Part shown: one piece after another, positions 32,133-39,740 of the stretch | Layout of the letters: every line of letters starts with the position of its first letter | Position numbering within the stretch: position 1 is the first letter of the stretch | From: Dyella sedimenti | GTDB taxonomy: Bacteria; Pseudomonadota; Gammaproteobacteria; Xanthomonadales; Rhodanobacteraceae | Assembly: GCF_022760995.1 (NCBI RefSeq) | Contig: NZ_JAKWJO010000004.1 | Location: 291,357-355,356 of the forward strand | Direction: 5' to 3' | Length of the DNA stretch: 64,000 bases | Made by a program: the position numbers and the translations under genes | The notes under the pieces: model-generated | Seen by the model: the letters and a program-made list of their open reading frames with translations, nothing else | Told to the model about the DNA's origin: nothing | The model's database searches: none

Positions 32133-33298
32133 GCGGCGTTCCTCGGTGCGACGACCGGTTGCGCGGCGTCAACGACACTGTTCGCCGGTAGCGGCACCCG
32201 CACGGTCAGCGTCGTGCCCTTGCGCGGCGGGGAATCAATCTGCAGGTTGCCACCCAGGGCATTCACGCGTTCGCGCATGCCGCTCACGCCGTTGCCGTGT
32301 GCGGCCAGGCCGCCACAACCGTTGTCACTGATGCACATCTGGAATAACTCCGTTCCAGGTTGAAACCGCACGCTGGCCCTGGTGGCTCGCGCATGACGGT
32401 GGATATTGGTGATCGCCTCGCGCAGCACGAGGGCGAGAGGCGCCTCGATGGCGGGCGGCAGGGTGGCTCCGGCCGGCAGTTCGCCATCGAACATCAGCCC
32501 GGATGCTTCCAGCATCAGCCGCGCCGACACCATTTCCGCGGCGAGATCACTGCGACGCATGCCGGTTACCGCCGCACGCACCTCGGCCAGGGCGTGACGC
32601 GCCACGCGCTCCACCTCATCCATCTCGCGTTGCGCACGCGGCGGATCAATCAGCGCGAGCTTGCGCGCCAGCTCCGACTTCAGCGTCACCAGCGACAGCG
32701 TATGACCGAGCAAATCGTGCAGGTCGCGACCGATGCGCTCCCGCTCCGCCAACGTGGCCAGGCGGCGCACTTCGTCCTGCGAAAGGCGCAGCTGTGAGTC
32801 CTTGCGGAGATTGCTCATCCGCAGGAAATGGCCCGCGCCTGAAAGCACCGAAGCGAACAACACCAAGGCCATGATCCATGGCGACACCTGCATCCACACC
32901 GACACCATGCCCACGGGCAGCGCCAGGAGCGCCACCGCGACAAGCCATTGGCGCACCGTGGGCAGGTAAGCCAGGCACATGCTGGCCGACACCACGTAAC
33001 CCAGCGCGACACCGTTGCAAGGCCAGACCACGAGGCCCAGCGCCGCCATGCCCATCGCGTACCACAGCAGATAACGATAGGGCCCGTGGTAGACCCGCGA
33101 ATGCAGGTAAAGATAGACAGGCATCGACAGCAGCGTGACCGGAAGCCACCGCGACCACTCGGTGTGCGCGTCCGCCAGCGGCCCCAGCAGCAGTGCCACC
33201 ATCCACAGTTTGCCCGCCGCGGCTTCCCAGCTCAGGAAGCCGGGCGAGTGCAGCTGGGCCATCAAGGAATCCGGGCTCGTAGCCGACATGAGCTTCAT
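32129..33298 (-). CDS. DesK-type sensor histidine kinase (intact copy)
   Basis: A 389-residue membrane kinase. Five or six hydrophobic segments fill roughly residues 25-155, with no extracellular domain. The HisKA_3 box is 'ERERIGRDLHDLLGHTLSLVTLK', where the first His is the expected phosphate acceptor. The ATPase domain has N box 'REAITNIHRHARA', G1 'ISDNGCGG' and G2 'GNGVSGMRERVNALGG'. It begins with an ATG whose first bases overlap the TGA that would close the upstream kinase frame, and ends overlapping the response regulator. Confidence 0.92.
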   Translation of the reverse strand: MKLMSATSPDSLMAQLHSPGFLSWEAAAGKLWMVALLLGPLADAHTEWSRWLPVTLLSMPVYLYLHSRVYHGPYRYLLWYAMGMAALGLVVWPCNGVALGYVVSASMCLAYLPTVRQWLVAVALLALPVGMVSVWMQVSPWIMALVLFASVLSGAGHFLRMSNLRKDSQLRLSQDEVRRLATLAERERIGRDLHDLLGHTLSLVTLKSELARKLALIDPPRAQREMDEVERVARHALAEVRAAVTGMRRSDLAAEMVSARLMLEASGLMFDGELPAGATLPPAIEAPLALVLREAITNIHRHARATRASVRFQPGTELFQMCISDNGCGGLAAHGNGVSGMRERVNALGGNLQIDSPPRKGTTLTVRVPLPANSVVDAAQPVVAPRNAA

Positions 33299-33465
33299 GT
33301 GGCGTGCCGTTCCTTCTCCACCCACGGCGCAGCGGCGCTTGTCGACTCGCCGGGCAGGTCGAACATCCGGCCTCGCGGCCGCAGCGGCACGCTGATGCAC
33401 AGCCGCGTGCCCTGCCCCAGCGGAGAATCCACCTGAAGTTGGCCGCCGAGCGCGCGCACGCGTTC
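33295..33465 (-). pseudogene. In-frame C-terminal remainder of the upstream kinase
   Basis: After the in-frame TAG (33468-33466) the same frame stays open for 56 codons and reads 'ERVRALGGQLQVDSPLGQG' and onward, which aligns with 'ERVNALGGNLQIDSPPRKG' of the downstream kinase. It ends in TGA overlapping the next ATG. It holds the last strands of the ATPase domain and has no start of its own. Confidence 0.8.
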
Positions 33466-34497
33466 CTACATGCCGCACAGACCGTTGCCGTGCACGCCAA
33501 TCCCGCCGCGACCGTTGTCTTCCACGCGCAACTGCAACGTCTCGCCGATGACCTCGATCGCCACTGACGCCCGGCTGGCCCGCGCGTGCCGCGCGATATT
33601 GGTCACCGCCTCGCGCAGCACCAGTGCCAGGCTGCGCTCGAAGTCGGTAGGCAGCGAAGCCGGCAAGCTGCCGTAATCGAGCGTCACATCCGAGGATTCC
33701 AACAGCAGTTTGGCGGAAGCCAGCTCTGCGGCGAGATCGGTGGCGCGAATACCGGTGACGGCAGCGCGTACCTCGGCCAGTGCATGACGCGCGACCCGTT
33801 CGGCTTCCTCCATCTCACGGCGGGCCGCTTCGCTGTCGCGATCGAACAGCTTGCGCGACAGCTCGAGCTTCAGCGTGATCAGCGAGAGCGTGTGCCCCAG
33901 CAGGTCGTGCAGGTCGCGGCCGATGCGCTCGCGTTCCGCGGTGGCCGCCAGGCGGCGCACCTCTTCGTGCGAGAGGCGCAGCGCGATTTCCTTCTCTTCG
34001 CTCATGCGCTCGGCATTCACCGCCAGGCCAACGATGAAACTGCTCAGCGGCATCCAGATGATGGCCTGCCACGGATAGTGCAGCAGCCATGCCTCCACCA
34101 GGATCCCCGCATTGAGCGCGGCAATGGTGGCCATGTAGGCGCGCAGGCTCATGCGGTGACTGCACAGCATCACGCAGCCGTACATGAAATAGGTCAGGCC
34201 GCTCGGATACCAGGGCATGAGCAGGTAGGCCATGCCCACCAGCACCAGGCTGTAGCGATACACCGTCCGGCGCGGTGCGAAACAGCAGCGCGCATACAGG
34301 AACAGGAAGATCGGGTAGCTAATGAGGGTGAGCACCACCCAGCGCAGCGAGAACCGGTCGAACACCGGCGTGAGGAACACCCACACCGACCACAGCAGGT
34401 GCACCGCATCGACCCAGGGCGAGCGGCCCTTGCGCACGCTGTGCGCCACCAGTGAATCAGGCGCGGGCGTGAACCATGCACGAATCAGCTTGCGCAC
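33466..34497 (-). CDS. DesK-type sensor histidine kinase, truncated by an in-frame TAG
   Basis: A 343-residue product with the same plan as the downstream kinase: hydrophobic N-terminal half, HisKA_3 'ERERIGRDLHDLLGHTLSLITLK', N box 'REAVTNIARHARA' and G1 'VEDNGRGG'. It stops at 'GNGLCGM', where the twin continues 'RERV'. The loss of 57 codons removes the end of the ATP-binding fold, so kinase activity is doubtful. The GTG at 34497 is preferred because GGGGAGG lies 8 bp upstream; an in-frame ATG at 34536 would add 13 residues. It may be a recent pseudogene, a sequencing error, or a protein needing readthrough. Confidence 0.75.
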   Translation of the reverse strand: MRKLIRAWFTPAPDSLVAHSVRKGRSPWVDAVHLLWSVWVFLTPVFDRFSLRWVVLTLISYPIFLFLYARCCFAPRRTVYRYSLVLVGMAYLLMPWYPSGLTYFMYGCVMLCSHRMSLRAYMATIAALNAGILVEAWLLHYPWQAIIWMPLSSFIVGLAVNAERMSEEKEIALRLSHEEVRRLAATAERERIGRDLHDLLGHTLSLITLKLELSRKLFDRDSEAARREMEEAERVARHALAEVRAAVTGIRATDLAAELASAKLLLESSDVTLDYGSLPASLPTDFERSLALVLREAVTNIARHARASRASVAIEVIGETLQLRVEDNGRGGIGVHGNGLCGM

Positions 34498-34655
34498 CGC
34501 CGCGGCCTCCCCGGATCCGCCCTGCCCCACCCGCATCGTACTTCAACCCATTCGCCGCGGTGCAGCATGAGATCCTGGCCGCCGAAAGCGGCCAGATCAC
34601 CGTAACGTTCCATTGCGCCAGCCAGGCTGGCGACGACTGCGACGGCATGCGCCAT
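34485..34655 (-). CDS. Possible 56-residue leader gene of the kinase operon
   Basis: The frame reads MAHAVAVVASLAGAMERYGD, continues through an acidic, Trp-containing middle and ends in an Arg/Cys-rich tail. Its case rests on an unusually good ribosome site (AAGGAGGAAACGCC before the ATG) and on its 13-bp overlap with the GTG of the kinase, which suggests coupling. No family is recognised. It could be a translational leader rather than a functional protein. Confidence 0.35.
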   Translation of the reverse strand: MAHAVAVVASLAGAMERYGDLAAFGGQDLMLHRGEWVEVRCGWGRADPGRPRRCAS

Positions 34656-34725
34656 GGCGTTTCCTCCTTGGCCGCCATGCTAGGCGGCGCAACGGTTCGG
34701 CGGCACTCGCCAGCGTCATCAGGCG

Positions 34726-34745
34726 CGGGTGACAAGCGTCACCCG
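34726..34745. promoter_or_regulatory. 20-bp palindrome, candidate response-regulator site
   Basis: CGGGTGAC, spacer AAGC, GTCACCCG: perfect 8-bp arms. It lies 70 bp upstream of the kinase operon and about 210 bp before the divergent aminotransferase. The spacing suits a dimeric regulator such as the adjacent NarL-type protein (inference). Confidence 0.5.
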
Positions 34746-34839
34746 GGGTACCGGCGGCCACATCGCCGCGCTATGCTCGGGTGGTCGTTGCATTGCCACA
34801 ACCGCGAGGGATCGCAGTGCGACATGACCCGCCGGGATA

Positions 34840-34860
34840 GCTTCCCGGGGCCCGGGAAGC
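34840..34860. promoter_or_regulatory. 21-bp perfect palindrome before the aminotransferase gene
   Basis: GCTTCCCGGG, central G, CCCGGGAAGC. It ends 94 bp before the start of the 34955 gene. It could be an operator or a strong leader hairpin; no T-run follows. Confidence 0.45.
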
Positions 34861-34954
34861 GCTGAACGGCCATGCGTTTCCCCCATGCATTCGTTGACAC
34901 GTCGGCGCGCATGCCAGCGGGACGGCAGATCGTCGGCCTTGGAAGGAGGAACCC

Positions 34955-36451
34955 ATGGGCGTGATTGACCAACTGCGCGAACTGCGCGATTTCGGCGGCG
35001 CTCCGCTGACCACCGGACTCGACGACGCCACGGTCGAGCGTTTCGCGGCCAGCCATCCCGCGCTGGCGCAGGCGATCGGGGAAGCCGTGGCGCGGCATCG
35101 CGAGTTGCGCGGCGAACTGGGCGATTTCCTCAAGCTGGACGAGGTGCAGCAGCTGGCGCAGGCGCAGGCCGGGTTCGTCAACTTCTATCCCGACGATGCG
35201 ATCAATCCGTACCTGCCGGCCGCCGCGCGCGGCCCGTGGATCGTCAGCTTCAAGGGCGCGGTGATCCACGACAACGGCGGCTACGGCATGCTGGGCTTCG
35301 GCCACAACCATCCGGCCATCGACGCCGCGCTGGCGCACCCGCAGGTGATGGCCAACGTGATGACGCCGAGCATCTCGCAGATGCGTTTCACGCAGGCGAT
35401 GGATCGCGAGCTGGGCATCAACCGTGGCAGCAATCCTTATGCGCGCTACCTGTGCCTCAATTCCGGTTCGGAAGCGGTGGGCCTGGCCTGCCGCATCGCC
35501 GACGTCAACGCCAAGCTGATGACCGACGCCGGCGGCCGCTATGCGGGCCGCGCCATCAAGCGCATCGCGGTGAAGGGCGCCTTCCATGGCCGTACCGACC
35601 GCCCGGCGCTGTATTCGGATTCCACCCGCAAGACCTACCTGCAGCACCTGGCCAGTTATCGCCATGAGGACACCCTGCTCACCGTCGCGCCGTATGACAT
35701 CGCGCAGCTGGAAGCAGTGTTCGCCGATGCCGAGAAGCATGGCTGGTTCATCGAGGCGATGTTCCTGGAGCCGGTGATGGGCGAAGGCGACCCGGGCCGC
35801 GCGGTGACGCCGGCGTTCTACCAGAAGGCGCGCGAGCTCACCGCGGCGCACGGGTCGCTGCTGCTGGTCGATTCGATCCAGGCGGGCCTGCGTGCGCACG
35901 GCGTGCTGTCGGTCACCGATTACCCCGGCTTCGAGACGCTGGCGCCGCCGGACATGGAGACCTTCTCCAAGGCGCTCAACGCCGGCCAGTATCCGCTCTC
36001 CGTGCTCGCCGTCGGCGAACGCACCGCCGAGCTGTACCGCAAGGGCATCTACGGCAACACCATGACCGCCAACCCGCGCGCGCTCGACGTGGCGCTGGCC
36101 ACGCTGACGCTGCTCACCGACGAGGTGCGCGACAACATCCGCGAGCGCGGCAGGGAGTTCCTGGACAAGCTCAACGCGCTGAAGCAGGAACTGGGTGGCC
36201 TCATCACCAAGGTGCAGGGCACCGGCCTGCTGTTCTCCTGCGAGCTGGCGCCCGAGTTCAAGTGCTACGGCGCCCATTCCATCGAGGAATACCTGCGCGA
36301 GCGCGGCGTGGGCGTGATCCACGGCGGCGTCAACTCCCTGCGCTTCACTCCCCACTTCCAGGTCACCAGCGCCGAGGTGGACCTGGTGGTGTCGCACGTG
36401 CGCCAGGCCCTGCTGCATGGCCCGCGCAAGCTCAAGTCCGAGGCGGCCTGA
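34955..36451 (+). CDS. Class III PLP-dependent aminotransferase (second, diverged)
   Basis: A 498-residue enzyme with an N-terminal extension of about 75 residues relative to typical members. Visible: 'CLNSGSEAVGLACRIADVN' (cofactor phosphate site), 'VKGAFHGRTDRPALYSD', 'LLLVDSIQAGLRAHG' (Asp for the pyridine N, in the variant VDSIQAG) and 'METFSKALNAGQYPLSVLA' (Schiff-base Lys). The variant Asp motif (VDSIQ rather than DEVQ) and the extension set it apart from acetylornithine and GABA transaminases. The ribosome site is strong (GGAAGGAGGAACCC). Substrate unknown. It is divergent from the two-component operon. Confidence 0.85.
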   Translation: MGVIDQLRELRDFGGAPLTTGLDDATVERFAASHPALAQAIGEAVARHRELRGELGDFLKLDEVQQLAQAQAGFVNFYPDDAINPYLPAAARGPWIVSFKGAVIHDNGGYGMLGFGHNHPAIDAALAHPQVMANVMTPSISQMRFTQAMDRELGINRGSNPYARYLCLNSGSEAVGLACRIADVNAKLMTDAGGRYAGRAIKRIAVKGAFHGRTDRPALYSDSTRKTYLQHLASYRHEDTLLTVAPYDIAQLEAVFADAEKHGWFIEAMFLEPVMGEGDPGRAVTPAFYQKARELTAAHGSLLLVDSIQAGLRAHGVLSVTDYPGFETLAPPDMETFSKALNAGQYPLSVLAVGERTAELYRKGIYGNTMTANPRALDVALATLTLLTDEVRDNIRERGREFLDKLNALKQELGGLITKVQGTGLLFSCELAPEFKCYGAHSIEEYLRERGVGVIHGGVNSLRFTPHFQVTSAEVDLVVSHVRQALLHGPRKLKSEAA

Positions 36452-36473
36452 GTCGGAGGCCCCATCGGTTCCG

Positions 36474-36555
36474 TGTAGGAGCACCCCCAGTGCGCGACAA
36501 GCCGGCGAAGCGATACATCGCCGCGCCGCGGTCGCGCACTGGGGGCGCTCCTACA
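36474..36555. repeat. Palindromic repeat family A, copy 4
   Basis: TGTAGGAGCACCCCCAGTGCGCGAC ... GTCGCGCACTGGGGGCGCTCCTACA with the core GCCGGCGAAGCG. The matching C/G changes on both arms keep the stem paired. Confidence 0.85.
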
Positions 36556-36649
36556 TTGGCACCGTGAATTCGTACCCCTCCCTTCTTTTGGGCCTACAGG
36601 CATAGACTTGGCCGGCCGGCACTCGCCGGTCATCAAGGAGGGTACCCGC

Positions 36650-36994
36650 ATGTCCTCGCGTTCGAGCCTGATGGTCGCCAGCGTCGCGCTGGCCTTTGCC
36701 GCCTCCACCGCCTTCGCCGCGCCGCAGGCCGCCACCCGCAGCCCGCCCCCCAAGAACGCCCAGCAGCAGCGCATGACCGATTGCAACAAGCAGGCCACCG
36801 GCAAGACCGGCGATGAGCGCAAGACGTTCATGAGCAGTTGCCTCAAGGGCCAGGCCCCCGCCGCGCCAGCAAAGCAGACTCAGCAGGAAAAGATGAAGGC
36901 CTGCAACGCCGATCCGCAAGCCAAGAGCCTCAAGGGCGATGCGCGCAAGCAGTTCATGAGCAACTGCCTGAAGGGCGACGCCGCCGGCCATTGA
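36650..36994 (+). CDS. PsiF-family secreted protein
   Basis: A 114-residue exported protein. A signal peptide ends at 'AASTAFA-AP'. Two PsiF repeats follow: '[30 protein letters not shown]' and '[32 protein letters not shown]', each with a Cys pair. In E. coli PsiF is induced by phosphate starvation; its molecular role is not known. The ATG has the ribosome site AAGGAGGG. A strong terminator follows, so it is a single-gene unit. Confidence 0.9.
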   Translation: MSSRSSLMVASVALAFAASTAFAAPQAATRSPPPKNAQQQRMTDCNKQATGKTGDERKTFMSSCLKGQAPAAPAKQTQQEKMKACNADPQAKSLKGDARKQFMSNCLKGDAAGH

Positions 36995-37020
36995 GCGTCG
37001 GCCGAATGATGACCGCCAAG

Positions 37021-37046
37021 GGCGCCGGCATGCCGGCGCCTTTTTT
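37021..37046 (+). terminator. Rho-independent terminator of the psiF-like gene
   Basis: GGCGCCGGCA / TGCCGGCGCC followed by TTTTTT, 27 bp after the stop. Confidence 0.92.
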
Positions 37047-37058
37047 CATGCCTCCCTT

Positions 37059-37140
37059 GTGGGAGCGCACCCTGTGCGCGACCGAGGCCTGCCGGTATCG
37101 CCGTTTCATGGGCTTGTCGCGCACAGGGTGCGCTCCCACA
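37059..37140. repeat. Palindromic repeat family A, copy 5
   Basis: GTGGGAGCGCACCCTGTGCGCGACC ... GTCGCGCACAGGGTGCGCTCCCACA. It lies between the terminator at 37046 and upp. Confidence 0.85.
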
Positions 37141-37203
37141 ACCACTGTGCCGCGCGCGCGGCGTAGGCGACAATCGCGCCAGCCCCTCCCGCCAGGCCCC
37201 ACC

Positions 37204-37845
37204 ATGACGATCGTCGAAGTCCGCCATCCCCTCATCCAGCACAAGCTTGGCCTGATGCGCCGCGCCGGCATCAGCACCAAGGAGTTCCGCGAGCTGGCTT
37301 CCGAGGTCGCCGCCCTGCTCACCTATGAGGCCACCAAGGACCTGGAAACCGTGGAGCAGGCGATCGAGGGCTGGGCCGGTCCGCTGACCGTGCACCAGAT
37401 CAAGGGCAAGAAGATCACCATCGTGCCGATCCTGCGCGCGGGCCTGGGCATGCTGCCTGGCGTGCTCGACCTGATCCCCGCCGCCAAGGTCAGCGTGGTG
37501 GGTTTGCAGCGTGACGAGGAAACGCTCAAGCCGATCGCCTACTACGAGAAGCTGACCGGCCGCATGGACGAGCGCATCGCGCTCATCGTCGACCCCATGC
37601 TGGCCACCGCGGGAACGCTGGTCGCCACCGTGGACATGCTCAAGGCCGCCGGCTGCAAGCGCATCAAGGGCCTGTTCCTGGTGGCCGCGCCGGAGGGCCT
37701 CGAACGCATCGAGGCGGCCCATCCGGATATCGAGGTCTACGTGGCGGCCATCGACCAGCGGCTCAACGAGCACGGCTACATCCTGCCGGGCCTGGGCGAC
37801 GCCGGCGACAAGATCTTCGGCACCAAGCAGTTGCCGTCCGGCTGA
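37204..37845 (+). CDS. upp: Uracil phosphoribosyltransferase
   Basis: A 213-residue salvage enzyme converting uracil and PRPP to UMP. Motifs: '[27 protein letters not shown]', '[13 protein letters not shown]', the PRPP loop '[21 protein letters not shown]' and the C-terminal uracil-binding '[21 protein letters not shown]'. All are intact. The ATG at 37204 gives the usual N-terminus. It appears monocistronic. Confidence 0.97.
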   Translation: MTIVEVRHPLIQHKLGLMRRAGISTKEFRELASEVAALLTYEATKDLETVEQAIEGWAGPLTVHQIKGKKITIVPILRAGLGMLPGVLDLIPAAKVSVVGLQRDEETLKPIAYYEKLTGRMDERIALIVDPMLATAGTLVATVDMLKAAGCKRIKGLFLVAAPEGLERIEAAHPDIEVYVAAIDQRLNEHGYILPGLGDAGDKIFGTKQLPSG

Positions 37846-38024
37846 GCCATACAGGGCCTTCGCCCGTGTCTGCGTCGGTGCGGCCATCCGACTTTGCTGT
37901 GGCGACGCGACACGCGGGAAGTCATCGGATCGCCATCTTTGCGTGCCAGCCTAGGCCGGCCTTCATACCCAAAAAAATAAAGCATAAATATTTGATTTGA
38001 AATAATTTTATTTGAATTTTCCGC

Positions 38025-38051
38025 TAAAGTTGCAGCCCGGTGAGCCGACAG
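38025..38051 (+). promoter_or_regulatory. Sigma-28 (FliA) type promoter of the chemoreceptor gene
   Basis: TAAAGTTG, 11 bases, GCCGACAG, compared with the known flagellar consensus TAAAGTTT-N11-GCCGATAA (13 of 16 positions). It lies in an unusually AT-rich stretch (37965-38030) and places the transcript start about 30 bp before the ATG at 38087. Confidence 0.7.
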
Positions 38052-38086
38052 ACCTTGCAGTCCCCCTCACCACCCGCCCCCGTCCC

Positions 38087-39727
38087 ATGAAACGTCCCCA
38101 CTGGCTTCCTTCCCTGACCTTGCGCCAGCGCCTGCTGTTGCGCCTGTTGTCCATCCTTGCGCTGCTTGCCGTGATGAGCGCGGCCGGCGTGCTGCAGTTG
38201 CAACGCGCCGACACGCGCATCCAGGGCCTGGTGGAAGGCTCGCTCAGCCCCGTGGCCGACGTGGGCCGCGTGCAGAACGACTACAACAGCAGCCTGCAGG
38301 TACTAGTGCATGCCGTACTCTCCCAGCTGCCCTCCGCCGTGGAGGACGCACACACCCGCATCCATACCGACCGCGTGGATGCCGAGCGCCACTGGAAACC
38401 GCTGCTCGCCAGCGAACTGGCGCGGGAGCAGGCGCAGACCCTGAAGATCGCCGCCGTGCATCGCGCCGACGCCGACCGCGCCATCGACGAGACGCTGGCC
38501 CTGCTCGACGCCGGCCAATTCGACATCGGCGCGCTGAAACTCAGCACCGAGGTGCAGCCGGCCTACGAGCCGCTGCAAAGCGATTTCGCCAACCTGTTCC
38601 AGGCCGCCCTGGCCCGTGGCAACCAGCAGGTCCAGACCCAGCGGCAGGCCGACCGCCATGGCATGATCGCGCTGCTGGTGCTGCTGTCGGTCGCCCTGCT
38701 CATCACCATCGTCTTCGACGGCGCGCTGATGCGCTCGCTGATGCGCCGCCTGACCCTCGCCACGCAGGTGGCGCAGCGCATCGCCGCCGGCTCGCTGGGC
38801 GAGCGTGTGGAGGCTGGCGTGGACGATGAGCTCGGCAAGCTGCTGCGCGCGCTGGCCTCGATGGATGCGCAGCTGGCGAACGTGCTCGCCCAGGTGCGCA
38901 GCAGCGCGCTCTCGGTGGGCGAGCGTGCCCGACGCCTGGCCTACGACAACGACGCACTGAGCGAGCGCACCCAGATGCAGGCGGCCGGCCTGGAGCAAAC
39001 CACCGCCTCGATGGAACACATCGCCGCCAGCGCCGTGGAAGGCGCCGGCCATGCCGACGGCGCCGCCGAGGCGGCCCGCGAGGCGCTCGCCCACGTCGAA
39101 CAGGGTCGCCAGGTGGCGGCCGAGGCGCTTGGCTCCATGCATGCCATCCAGCAGGCCGGACGCGGCATCGCGGAGATCGTGGACCTGGTGGACAGCATCG
39201 CCTTCCAGACCAACCTGCTTTCGCTCAATGCCGCCATCGAGGCGGCCCAGGCCGGCGAACGCGGCCGCGGCTTCGCGGTGGTGGCCGGCGAGGTGCGCCA
39301 GCTGGCGCGCCGCTGCGTGGAGGCCGGGCGAGACATCCGCCGACTGGTGACCAGCAGCGCCGAGGCTATCGAAGTGGCGCAGGCCCGCGTCGCCCTGTCG
39401 GGCGAGGTCCTGGACGGCATCGTGCAGAGCATGTCGCGCGTGTCGGATCTGGTCTCGCAGATTTCCGAAGCGGGCCAGGGCCAGGCGAGCGGCATCACCC
39501 AGATCAACCGCACCATGATGGAGATGGACCGCATCACCCAGGCCAACGCCGGCCTGGTGGAGGACATCAACCATACCGGCCGCGCCCTCGGCACCGACGC
39601 CGAGGCGCTGATGCAACAGGTTGCCTTCTTCCGCCTGCCCGCCACGCAGGAAGATTCCCACGGAGCCGCGCACGAGGCGCGCCCCTCACCCGCAACGAAG
39701 CCCTTGCCTCAAGCCGCCGCGGCCTGA
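38087..39727 (+). CDS. Methyl-accepting chemotaxis protein
   Basis: A 546-residue transmembrane chemoreceptor. TM1 is near residues 17-38; the periplasmic four-helix-bundle-type region runs to about residue 190 ('[17 protein letters not shown]', '[19 protein letters not shown]'); TM2 spans about 193-213. HAMP and the signalling domain follow. The CheA/CheW-binding hairpin tip is '[39 protein letters not shown]'. The C-terminus ends in a Pro/Ala tail without the NWETF-like CheR tether. The ATG at 38087 is downstream of a sigma-28-like promoter; an in-frame TTG at 38012 lies before that promoter and is not used. Confidence 0.92.
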   Translation: MKRPHWLPSLTLRQRLLLRLLSILALLAVMSAAGVLQLQRADTRIQGLVEGSLSPVADVGRVQNDYNSSLQVLVHAVLSQLPSAVEDAHTRIHTDRVDAERHWKPLLASELAREQAQTLKIAAVHRADADRAIDETLALLDAGQFDIGALKLSTEVQPAYEPLQSDFANLFQAALARGNQQVQTQRQADRHGMIALLVLLSVALLITIVFDGALMRSLMRRLTLATQVAQRIAAGSLGERVEAGVDDELGKLLRALASMDAQLANVLAQVRSSALSVGERARRLAYDNDALSERTQMQAAGLEQTTASMEHIAASAVEGAGHADGAAEAAREALAHVEQGRQVAAEALGSMHAIQQAGRGIAEIVDLVDSIAFQTNLLSLNAAIEAAQAGERGRGFAVVAGEVRQLARRCVEAGRDIRRLVTSSAEAIEVAQARVALSGEVLDGIVQSMSRVSDLVSQISEAGQGQASGITQINRTMMEMDRITQANAGLVEDINHTGRALGTDAEALMQQVAFFRLPATQEDSHGAAHEARPSPATKPLPQAAAA

Positions 39728-39740
39728 TCCCACCGAAGGC

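Noticed and set aside
36838..37203. N-terminal extension of upp reaching back into the psiF-like gene
   Set aside because: The extension passes through a terminator and a family A repeat; the ATG at 37204 gives the standard UPRT N-terminus.
38012..38086. TTG start that would extend the chemoreceptor by 25 residues
   Set aside because: It lies upstream of the sigma-28-like promoter, lacks a ribosome site and adds residues before an ordinary cytoplasmic N-terminus.
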